A stretch of DNA of 6,049 bases. Source: an uncultured Rickettsiales bacterium (GTDB taxonomy: Bacteria > Pseudomonadota > Alphaproteobacteria > Rickettsiales > UBA1997). The DNA lies in assembly GCA_951800555.1 (NCBI GenBank), contig CATOJU010000065.1, forward strand, positions 1 to 6,049, read 5' to 3'. Made by a program: the position numbers and the translations under genes. The notes beneath the pieces were generated by a model. It was not told where the DNA came from. It saw nothing but the letters and a program-made list of their open reading frames with translations, and did no database searches. Positions 1-6,049 of the stretch are shown piece after piece; the stretch's first letter is position 1; each line of letters starts with the position of its first letter.

Positions 1-96
1 TTTTATGTATATTATTTTGAAAAAGTGGATCATAACGATTTTTAAATGAATATTCTTTTTCCTAAATTAATATTAATAATTTATTATATCAAATGA

Positions 97-948
97 TTGA
101 ATTTAATTAATAATCATATAAATATTAAAGATTTAATTAATTCTTTTGTGGGGGAAGTACAAAATCTAGAAAAATTAGAAATTTCAGGAGAAATAAAAAA
201 GGTTTATAATATAGAACTAATATCTTTAATAAAAAATGAATTAGAAAAAATAAATAAAAATACAGTCGGTGATAATTTAAGTAACAAATTGGAAGATATA
301 AAACAAAAGCGAGAAGCTTTTAAAGAAATGAATGATAAACTTAAATCATCTAATAGTCGTCGTGATAAAGATTTTCCTGAATTAGAAAATTTAAAAATTA
401 AATTAGATGAACTTTTTAAAATATATGAATCTCCCCAAGAAATAATGTCTAATTTAAAAGAACAAATCGAAGATTTAAAAAATTCAGAACTTAAAATAAA
501 AAAAGCACTAGAAGAACAAGTAAAAATTCTTAAAGATAAAAATGATAAAGATGAATCATTTTTAATAAGTGAAAGAGAAGATGCAATTTCCGATTTGATA
601 ACTTATACCGAAAATGATAAAAAATTTAATATTTTAACTCCTACAGAAACGCAAGATTCAGATCTATCTACAATTGATTTTTCTAACGAAAATAATTTTT
701 CTAACGAAAATTTTAAATCTAAAATTTTAAAACAAAAATCATTTATTGAAAATTTAAAAAAATCACAAATAGATGAGCAAAAACAAAAAGAATTTGTAGA
801 AAAGTTGAAAGAAGAAAATTCTACTATAATAGAACAAAATGATAAATATAGCAAATTAATAGATGAAAAAATTAAATTTCTAAAAGAAATGGAAGATGAT
901 TTGGATAAAATTATTCAACCAAATGCAAGTAATATTCTTAACCCTTAA
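97..948 (+). CDS. Hypothetical coiled-coil protein, 283 aa
   Basis: Function and family are not recognised. Residues about 62-150 and 206-275 are rich in Lys/Glu/Leu/Ile with heptad-like spacing and look like two long coiled coils. They are joined by an acidic, polar linker (about 151-205) containing a small FSNEN repeat. I see no signal peptide, hydrophobic membrane segment or catalytic motif, so a cytoplasmic structural or scaffold protein, or a secreted effector, are both possible. The start is uncertain. The frame opens with TTG at 97 directly after an in-frame TGA (94-96), and there is no Shine-Dalgarno sequence upstream. A GTG at 148 is the next alternative. An ATG at 93 lies in another frame and stops after five codons. 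The gene faces the mutase gene tail to tail. The open frame is well supported by length in such AT-rich DNA and by its consistently charged, helical composition; the role is not. Confidence 0.75.
   Translation: MNLINNHINIKDLINSFVGEVQNLEKLEISGEIKKVYNIELISLIKNELEKINKNTVGDNLSNKLEDIKQKREAFKEMNDKLKSSNSRRDKDFPELENLKIKLDELFKIYESPQEIMSNLKEQIEDLKNSELKIKKALEEQVKILKDKNDKDESFLISEREDAISDLITYTENDKKFNILTPTETQDSDLSTIDFSNENNFSNENFKSKILKQKSFIENLKKSQIDEQKQKEFVEKLKEENSTIIEQNDKYSKLIDEKIKFLKEMEDDLDKIIQPNASNILNP
678..711 (+). repeat. 18-base in-frame tandem duplication
   Basis: The 16-base string TTTTTCTAACGAAAAT occurs at 678-693 and again at 696-711, giving a period of 18 bases, or six codons. It encodes FSNENN then FSNENF (residues 195-206) at the junction between the acidic linker and the second coiled coil. 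It looks like a recent slippage or duplication event that kept the reading frame. Confidence 0.8.
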
Positions 949-958
949 TAAATTCAAC

Positions 959-991
959 AAAAAACAAGGTAGAGTCAAAACTCTACCTTGT
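959..991 (-). terminator. Rho-independent terminator of the mutase gene
   Basis: There is a perfect 10-base inverted repeat, CAAGGTAGAG (965-974) and CTCTACCTTG (981-990), with a six-base loop. An extra A-T pair (964/991) extends the stem to 11. Read on the minus strand, the stem is followed by six T residues (964 down to 959), the classic intrinsic terminator layout. It lies about 30 bases beyond the mutase stop codon. On the plus strand the stem is followed by TCAAATTC, not a T-run. It may therefore also slow transcription of the convergent coiled-coil gene, but it is built for the minus strand. Confidence 0.85.
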
Positions 992-1022
992 CAAATTCAT
1001 CAATTAAATATATAAAAATACA

Positions 1023-2414
1023 TCAATCTCCGAAATCTACATCATAATTACTCAAATGCAATTGCTCTTTTAATTCCTTTTTACATTCCTCTAATCCTTC
1101 TTTACTCAAAGCTTCGCATCTAACTGTCATTTGAGGGCTTGTACTCGAATTCCTACACAACCACCAACCATCTGCTTTATTTACTCTAGCTCCCTCAACA
1201 GTACAAACCTCACGACCTTGAACTTTTATTCTATCTGCTATGGCATTTGGAACTGTGAATTTATCAATATCGTTAGATTTTATATTAATTTTTTTTGTAG
1301 AATATGTAATTGGAAAAGCTTTTTTTATATCTGATAATTTTTCACTTAAATTTGATAAAATATTTATCAATTTTACAGATGCATATAAAGCATCATCATA
1401 ATTGTGATTTTCGCCAAAAAATATATGACCACTTGTTTCTCCAGCAAGTTTAATATTATCTTTTTTCATTTTTGCTTTTTGTACAGAATGTCCTGGTCTC
1501 CACATTATAGGAATACCACCGTATTCTGCGATATCATTATATAAAGTTAAACTTGCAGATACTTCTGACATAACTTTTTCTCCCGGATTTGATTTTAAAT
1601 AATCTCTTGCAAATATACTTAATAATTGGTCTCCATAAAGCATATATCCCTCATCATCAACTATTCCTATCCTATCTCCATCTCCATCAAAACCAATACC
1701 ACAATCGCAATGATTTTTTATTACTTCTTCGCTTAACATTTTCATATTTTCTGGTACTTCTGGATTTGGATGATGATTTGGAAAATTTGGATCAACTGTA
1801 TTGCAAATAGTTATATGTTTTCCAGGTAATTGTTTAACAAGATCATCAATAATAGATGCTACTGCGCCATTGCCAGCATCCCAACATATTTTTAATTCTT
1901 TTTTATTATCTTTATTTAAAATATTTAATAAAAATTTAAAATAATCTTCTTTTACATCTAATTCTTCAATTTTTCCTAACATATTATTTTCTATAAACTC
2001 TCCTTTTTCCGCTATTTTACCAAGTTCTTGTATATCTTCTCCCCAAATTGGATCTTCATTTGTAAGCATTTTAAAACCATTATATTCGGGTGGATTATGC
2101 GAAGCTGTAACTATTAAACCTGCATCCTTTTTTAAAAATTGTATAGCGAAATATACCATAGGTGTTGGAGCTAATCCTATATTTGTTATATCAATACCAC
2201 ATTCTGTCAAACCTTTTGTAACTTCGTTTGAATAATCTTTTGATGTAAATCTTGCATCATAACCAATAACACAGTTTTTTTTATTCATTTTTGATAGCAT
2301 TGTGCCATAACTTTTTCCGACAAAATAGGCATCAATTTTGTTTAAGTCTTTATTTACGACACCCCTTATATCGTATTGTTTTAAAATAGATTTTTCAAAA
2401 ATATGATTTATCAT
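1023..2414 (-). CDS. manB: Phosphomannomutase/phosphoglucomutase (alpha-D-phosphohexomutase family)
   Basis: The enzyme interconverts hexose 6-phosphate and 1-phosphate (mannose and/or glucose) in the cytoplasm through a phosphoserine and a bisphosphorylated intermediate, feeding nucleotide-sugar and envelope polysaccharide synthesis. Its 463 residues match the bacterial AlgC-type length, and all four domain signatures are in order. They are YDIRG (14-18), the active-site loop TASHNPP (103-109, phosphoserine at Ser105), the metal loop DGDGDR (243-248), the sugar-specificity loop GETSGH (325-330), and the phosphate-binding loop around RNSSTSP (421-427). The last loop has Ser424 where the family usually has Asn (R-x-S-N-T). 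The stretch YDDALYA (339-345) resembles alphaproteobacterial members. The ATG start gives the expected short N-terminus before YDIRG but has no clear ribosome binding site. The DNA is less AT-rich than the neighbouring genes, as expected for a conserved core gene. Mannose versus glucose preference cannot be decided from sequence, so the symbol is provisional. Confidence 0.93.
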   Translation of the reverse strand: MINHIFEKSILKQYDIRGVVNKDLNKIDAYFVGKSYGTMLSKMNKKNCVIGYDARFTSKDYSNEVTKGLTECGIDITNIGLAPTPMVYFAIQFLKKDAGLIVTASHNPPEYNGFKMLTNEDPIWGEDIQELGKIAEKGEFIENNMLGKIEELDVKEDYFKFLLNILNKDNKKELKICWDAGNGAVASIIDDLVKQLPGKHITICNTVDPNFPNHHPNPEVPENMKMLSEEVIKNHCDCGIGFDGDGDRIGIVDDEGYMLYGDQLLSIFARDYLKSNPGEKVMSEVSASLTLYNDIAEYGGIPIMWRPGHSVQKAKMKKDNIKLAGETSGHIFFGENHNYDDALYASVKLINILSNLSEKLSDIKKAFPITYSTKKINIKSNDIDKFTVPNAIADRIKVQGREVCTVEGARVNKADGWWLCRNSSTSPQMTVRCEALSKEGLEECKKELKEQLHLSNYDVDFGD

Positions 2415-2747
2415 ATAAATAAATTTTTTTTATTAAATATTAATAAATATAAGTTATAAGAATTAAAAATCAATTAAAAATAAAATTTAAAAAGTTTTAC
2501 TATATTTCTTAAGATTAATAAACAACCCCGATGCAGAGCATACTGGGTATTCTTAGAATAAAAAGAAAGATTCGAAGAAGGTTTAAAAAGAAGAGATAAA
2601 TTTATTTTGGAAAGGACAATAAAAAATTTTAATAAAAAAATTATTACTAAAAATAATTCTAAAATATATACCTAAAAACATAATATCTTATATACTTTCA
2701 TAAATTTTTCTATTATATAAAAATATAGCAAAAATATATTCAATAGA
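2415..2747. other. Divergent intergenic region with a G+C-rich hairpin island and possible gene debris
   Basis: This 333-base gap separates the divergently transcribed mutase and terL genes. Most of it is nearly pure A/T. The exception is 2524-2549, about half G+C, which can fold on itself: ATGC (2531-2534) pairs with GCAT (2538-2541) across an AGA loop, and ACCC (2525-2528) pairs with GGGT (2545-2548) outside it. No T-run follows on either strand, so it is not a clear terminator. One plus-strand frame (2484-2675) reads as about 63 codons broken by a single TAA at 2559-2561, and its second half is protein-like (KERFEEGLKRRDKFILERTI). A second frame from ATG 2531 encodes a 22-residue, strongly basic peptide ending at 2599. 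Neither has a ribosome binding site. I see no convincing promoter or Shine-Dalgarno sequence for terL. Confidence 0.5.
2446..2473 (-). promoter_or_regulatory. Candidate sigma-70 promoter of the mutase gene
   Basis: On the minus strand, TTGATT (2473-2468) and TATATT (2451-2446) are separated by 16 bases. They match the -35 consensus at four of six positions and the -10 consensus at five of six. They would start transcription about 25 bases before the ATG at 2414. In DNA this AT-rich, chance matches to the -10 box are common, so this is only the best candidate. Confidence 0.3.
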
Positions 2748-4148
2748 ATGGAAAAAAATTTATCTTCTTTGCAGAAACATATTTATAAAAATAATCTTTC
2801 ATATTTTATTCAAAGAAGTTTTTATATAGTTAATCAAGGAATAAAATATAAACATAATTGGCATATAGATGCTATAGCTGAAGCTTTAAATCAAGTTTAT
2901 AATGGTAATATAAAAAAACTAATAATAAATATGCCTCCAAGATATTTAAAATCTTTTTGTGTAAGTGTTGCTTTCCCGGCTTGGATTTTAGGAAATAACC
3001 CTGAAAAAAGAATTATAGTTGCAAGTTATTCAGAAAAACTTTCTTTGAAACATTCAACGGATTGTAGATTAATTTTGGAGAATGAATGGTTTAAAGATAT
3101 TTTTAAAAATTGCATTTTAAGTAAAAATCAAAACGAAAAGTATAAATTTTCTACAACTTTCAATGGTTATAGATTTGCTACTTCTATAAATGGAACTTTA
3201 ACTGGAGAAGGTGGTGATATTTTAATTGTTGATGATCCACATAATCCACAAGATGTTTTGAATAATAAATATAGACAAAAAACTATTGATTGGTATGGAA
3301 ATACTTTTAGCAGTCGTTTAAATAATAAAAAAACTGGGGCGATTATAATAGTAATGCAACGATTACATAATGAAGATTTAAGTGGTTATTTGTTAGAAAA
3401 AGGTGGCTGGATTCATTTAAATTTGCCAGTTTTATTTGAAGAAAACACAAAAATATCGATTGGGAATTTTTCTAAAATTATAAAAAAGGGTGAATTATTA
3501 TTTAAGGATAGAGAGGGAAATGAAGAGGTTGAAAAAATAAAATTAGATATGGGTACTTATACTTTTAACGCTCAATACCAACAAAGACCTATGGTTGAAA
3601 ATAGTGGAATATTTAAAAAAGAATGGATAAAATATTACTATAAAAATATGAATTTTGAAAATATATATTTAAGTTTTGATACCGCTATAAAAACTGGGGT
3701 AAATAATGATCCTACTGTTTGCACCATTTGGGGAGAATATAAAAATAATTATTATCTAATTAATGTTTTTAGAAAATGGTTAGAATATCCAAATTTAAAA
3801 AGAGAGGCTATAAATTTAATAGAAAAATATGAACCCTTGGCTGTTTTAATAGAAGATAAAGCAAGTGGACAATCTTTAATCCAAGATTTGAAAAATATTA
3901 TAAAATCAAATATTATTCCTATAAAAGTTACAAAAGATAAAATAACGAGGTTCGCTAGTATAACTCCATTTTTTGAGAGTGGTAGAGTTTTTATATTAGA
4001 AAATAGCCCCTGGCAATTTGATTTTGAATATGAACTAATGAGTTTTCCAAATATAAAACATGATGACCAGGTAGATTCAGTAAGTCAGTTTCTTAATTGG
4101 GTTAAGGTAAAGGGAATTTATAGAGATGTTAGAGTTAGAAAATTATGA
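2748..4148 (+). CDS. terL: Phage terminase large subunit (DNA-packaging ATPase/nuclease)
   Basis: TerL cuts concatemeric phage DNA and drives it into the procapsid by ATP hydrolysis at the portal. The 466 residues show a complete two-domain architecture. The N-terminal ATPase has the Walker A variant MPPRYLKS (62-69, Lys68), Walker B LIVDDP (159-164) and the coupling motif IVMQRLH (201-207). The C-terminal RNase H-fold nuclease has its acidic residues in SFDTAIKTG (Asp311), LIEDKASGQ (Glu369/Asp370) and KHDDQVDS (Asp439, Asp440, Asp443). The layout and wording fit the family often annotated as 'phage uncharacterized protein / putative large terminase, C-terminal domain' (TIGR01630-like). They do not resemble the gene-transfer-agent terminase. 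Length is normal and no key residue is missing, so the gene looks intact. The ATG at 2748 is the first in frame but has no Shine-Dalgarno sequence. No small terminase precedes it and no recognisable portal gene follows, so it may be an orphan of a decayed prophage. Confidence 0.93.
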   Translation: MEKNLSSLQKHIYKNNLSYFIQRSFYIVNQGIKYKHNWHIDAIAEALNQVYNGNIKKLIINMPPRYLKSFCVSVAFPAWILGNNPEKRIIVASYSEKLSLKHSTDCRLILENEWFKDIFKNCILSKNQNEKYKFSTTFNGYRFATSINGTLTGEGGDILIVDDPHNPQDVLNNKYRQKTIDWYGNTFSSRLNNKKTGAIIIVMQRLHNEDLSGYLLEKGGWIHLNLPVLFEENTKISIGNFSKIIKKGELLFKDREGNEEVEKIKLDMGTYTFNAQYQQRPMVENSGIFKKEWIKYYYKNMNFENIYLSFDTAIKTGVNNDPTVCTIWGEYKNNYYLINVFRKWLEYPNLKREAINLIEKYEPLAVLIEDKASGQSLIQDLKNIIKSNIIPIKVTKDKITRFASITPFFESGRVFILENSPWQFDFEYELMSFPNIKHDDQVDSVSQFLNWVKVKGIYRDVRVRKL

Positions 4149-4228
4149 AATATTTTAAGGTTTTCTAAAAAATTAATATGAATTAAAAAACTATAATTAA
4201 TGATTGATGTATAAAAATTAGTTTTCAC

Positions 4229-4257
4229 TTGACATTTATTAAAAATTTTTATATAAT
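4229..4257 (+). promoter_or_regulatory. Perfect-consensus sigma-70 promoter
   Basis: TTGACA (4229-4234) and TATAAT (4252-4257) are both exact consensus hexamers, separated by the optimal 17 bases. Transcription should start near 4264, leaving a leader of about 25 bases before the ATG at 4289. A 10-base direct repeat, TTTTATATAA (4247-4256 and 4260-4269, period 13), overlaps the -10 box and the start point. It could be an operator or just AT-rich chance. This promoter implies that the downstream gene is transcribed on its own rather than only as read-through from terL. Confidence 0.8.
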
Positions 4258-4277
4258 ACTTTTATATAAATTAAAAT

Positions 4278-4283
4278 AAAGGA
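4278..4283 (+). promoter_or_regulatory. Ribosome binding site fixing the start at 4289
   Basis: AAAGGA lies five bases upstream of the ATG at 4289. It is the only clear Shine-Dalgarno match in front of a gene in this window, and together with the promoter it fixes the start of the long open frame that follows. Confidence 0.7.
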
Positions 4284-4288
4284 TATTA

Positions 4289-6049
4289 ATGTATAGTAAT
4301 AAACCGAGATTAGAAATTGATTATATCAAAAAAATAGATTTTACCTTAAGGAAAGAAATTATAAATAAAATAAAAAATAAAGAAAACACGCAGAATGTTG
4401 ATTTAAAAATAATTAGAGGTGTTCGCGATAAGGAAACATTTTTTTATTTTGATAAAGATAATTTTATAACTAATTATAAACCTGTATATAGATGCGAATA
4501 TAAGAATAAGAATGGGGAAAATGTAGTTTATTATGTAAAACCAGTTATTACTAATCTTAATGATTATTCTTCAAAATGTTCTAATAGTAATGAGGAAACA
4601 GAATTTTCATTGATAGAAATGGGTGCTATGGGTTATACAATACCAGAATTTATATATTCTAAAGATGTGGTAGTTAATGTAAAAGGTTTTAAAACTAAAG
4701 AAGAATATAATACTACTGGGAATACGACTAAAACTAAATTTAATATTTCAATTAATAAAGACAGAAGGAATGATAATACAATAATTAAATTTGATATTTT
4801 AACTACTAAAAACGTTGAGGAATTTATTGATAAAAAATATTTAAATTCGAATAAAGAAATTATTGAAATTCCAGAAATTGAAGCTATTGATAGATTAATT
4901 CTACAATTATATGAAATAAATGATAATAAAACTGCAAATGTAAAAATATATAAAAAAATAAATAATAAAAATAAACACATTTTTTTTGATCCAAATATTT
5001 ATTATAATATAAATGATTTAACTATGTATTATCATTTTATTCAAATGGCGTTTTTTCAAAATCGTATTGGGAAAAATTTTAGAAATGCTAATTTTGGTGC
5101 TCTAAAAAATAATAATACTTTTGAATATCATACTATTAAAATTTTAGTTGATTTTTTTAAAGACCAAATAAAAGAAAAAAAACAATTTAAAAAATATTTT
5201 GAATACAAAAAGATGTTAGAAGATTTTAATTCTTTAACTTTAAACAATTTAATAGCAATTGGAAAATATTTTAAAATAATTTATAATAAAAATAAAATTG
5301 ATTATTTTAGTAATTACAGATTTTGTACTTTTTTAGAGCAAAGAAAAGAAAAAATTATAAAAAAAGAAGAAGCAGTTAGACAATTACTGAAAAAGGCTTA
5401 TTATTATAAAAAAAATAAAAAAATTATATGTGAAAAATTTAAAAAGTTTAATAATAAAATTGATGGTTATTTACAAGATGTTTATACGCAGGATTATCAA
5501 CCAGTTATACTTAGTAATTTAGTTGGTGAAACCTATGGTAATATGTCGATATTAAATTTTAAACAACCAAAAGGTATTTTGGATTTAAAAGAAAGAGAAA
5601 ATAGTGATATTAAAGTAAAGCAATTGTATAAAGAAAATAAAAATAGAAAACTTGAGGATATGTTAATAATGGTTGATAAAAATAAAATTCCATCTATAAA
5701 ATCAAAAGAAGATAGAAGAGTAATTCAAAATATAATATTAAATGAACTAATATATTTAGCCAATACTAATAATATATCTATTACAGAATTATCCTGTATA
5801 ATATTAAAATCAATAAATAATGGAGGTATTGAACTTTTAAACAAAAATGAGAGAGATATTTATAGAAAATTTAAGGAAAATATGGAAAATAAAGGTCTTT
5901 ATTCTACCAAAAAAATAAAAAATCAATATAATAACAATATTAAATTTGAAAAATTTGGTGGTTTAGAACTAAAAGATTTATCAAAAAGTTTTATTGAATT
6001 ACTTGTTGACAATAAAAAATATTTTAATGTTAGATTTGAAAAAGATCAA
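4289..6049 (+). CDS. Large hypothetical protein, 3'-truncated by the window (at least 587 aa)
   Basis: The frame is open from ATG 4289 through the last base: exactly 587 codons without a stop. In DNA this AT-rich, where TAA/TAG/TGA are frequent by chance, that is strong evidence of a real gene. A good ribosome binding site and a perfect promoter support the start. I do not recognise the family. The protein is rich in Lys, Asn and Ile and has no obvious signal peptide or membrane segment. The first 200 or so residues look mixed, with beta-like stretches (for example KDVVVNVKGF near residue 130). Roughly 280-390 is strongly basic and helical. After that comes a more conserved-looking stretch, YTQDYQPVILSNLVGETYGN (399-418). 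It sits 140 bases after terL on the same strand, where a phage would often have a portal gene, but I see no portal-like feature I can defend. A phage-cargo protein, an effector or another accessory protein are all possible. Confidence 0.8.
   Translation, partial: MYSNKPRLEIDYIKKIDFTLRKEIINKIKNKENTQNVDLKIIRGVRDKETFFYFDKDNFITNYKPVYRCEYKNKNGENVVYYVKPVITNLNDYSSKCSNSNEETEFSLIEMGAMGYTIPEFIYSKDVVVNVKGFKTKEEYNTTGNTTKTKFNISINKDRRNDNTIIKFDILTTKNVEEFIDKKYLNSNKEIIEIPEIEAIDRLILQLYEINDNKTANVKIYKKINNKNKHIFFDPNIYYNINDLTMYYHFIQMAFFQNRIGKNFRNANFGALKNNNTFEYHTIKILVDFFKDQIKEKKQFKKYFEYKKMLEDFNSLTLNNLIAIGKYFKIIYNKNKIDYFSNYRFCTFLEQRKEKIIKKEEAVRQLLKKAYYYKKNKKIICEKFKKFNNKIDGYLQDVYTQDYQPVILSNLVGETYGNMSILNFKQPKGILDLKERENSDIKVKQLYKENKNRKLEDMLIMVDKNKIPSIKSKEDRRVIQNIILNELIYLANTNNISITELSCIILKSINNGGIELLNKNERDIYRKFKENMENKGLYSTKKIKNQYNNNIKFEKFGGLELKDLSKSFIELLVDNKKYFNVRFEKDQ

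Noticed and set aside
1..45. Plus-strand frame of 14 codons ending in TAA at 43-45 (FYVYYFEKVDHNDF), possibly the tail of an upstream gene
   Set aside because: It is too short to tell from chance; other frames on both strands are also open across the same bases.
66..77. Perfect palindrome ATTAATATTAAT upstream of the coiled-coil gene
   Set aside because: A 12-base A/T-only palindrome is expected by chance in DNA of this composition, and nothing else supports an operator.
603..854. 83-residue minus-strand frame
   Set aside because: It lies wholly inside the coiled-coil gene on the opposite strand; its Phe/Ser-rich sequence is the expected mirror of Lys/Glu/Leu codons.
1131..1334. 67-residue plus-strand frame
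   Set aside because: It is antisense to the mutase coding region, with low-complexity composition and no start signals.
1589..1810. 73-residue plus-strand frame
   Set aside because: It is antisense to the mutase metal-binding region; a shadow of a well-supported gene.
2565..2585. GATTCGAA resembling a tRNA T-loop
   Set aside because: The flanking bases do not pair as a T-stem, and no acceptor, D or anticodon arms are present around it.
2748..4148. Terminase of a gene transfer agent
   Set aside because: The Walker A region (PPRYLKS) and overall layout fit a phage-type large terminase rather than the gene-transfer-agent packaging protein, and no such cluster genes are visible.
4633..4980. 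115-residue minus-strand hydrophobic frame that looks membrane-like
   Set aside because: It is antisense to the long open frame from 4289, which has a perfect promoter and ribosome binding site. The hydrophobicity is what the reverse of Lys/Asn/Glu-rich AT codons gives.

Overview
This is a very AT-rich window. By eye, sampled rows run from about one sixth G+C in the accessory parts to about one third in the conserved gene. Coding is dense, the standard code is used (TGG for Trp, TGA/TAA stops), and most starts lack a Shine-Dalgarno sequence. The phosphomannomutase and the phage-type terminase both read like alphaproteobacterial, Rickettsiales-type proteins. My best guess is therefore an AT-rich intracellular alphaproteobacterium carrying prophage-derived DNA. 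This is inferred from protein style and base composition only; there is no rRNA or other marker to confirm it.

Layout. Positions 97-948 (+) encode a 283-residue, probably soluble coiled-coil protein of unknown function. It converges on a phosphomannomutase/phosphoglucomutase gene (1023-2414, minus strand), and a strong hairpin terminator (959-991) sits between them. The terminator's U-tract faces the mutase, so it mainly ends the mutase transcript. A 333-base divergent intergenic region (2415-2747) follows. It holds a plausible mutase promoter, a small G+C-rich hairpin island in otherwise AT-only DNA, and a reading frame interrupted by one stop that may be gene debris. The large terminase subunit (terL) occupies 2748-4148 (+), with ATPase and nuclease motifs intact. 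After 140 bases comes a perfect sigma-70 consensus promoter (TTGACA, 17 bases, TATAAT) with a good ribosome binding site. These lead into a long open frame (4289 to the window end, at least 587 codons, no stop) that I cannot assign to a family.

How the genes relate. The mutase is a housekeeping enzyme of sugar-phosphate and nucleotide-sugar (envelope polysaccharide) metabolism. TerL is a DNA-packaging motor, but no small terminase, portal, protease or capsid gene is recognisable beside it, so it looks like an orphan or the edge of a degraded or rearranged prophage. The unknown 3' gene has its own promoter and is probably an independent transcription unit. It and the coiled-coil gene are the two genuinely undescribed-looking proteins here. 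I see no tRNA, rRNA, CRISPR array, complete insertion sequence or origin in the window.
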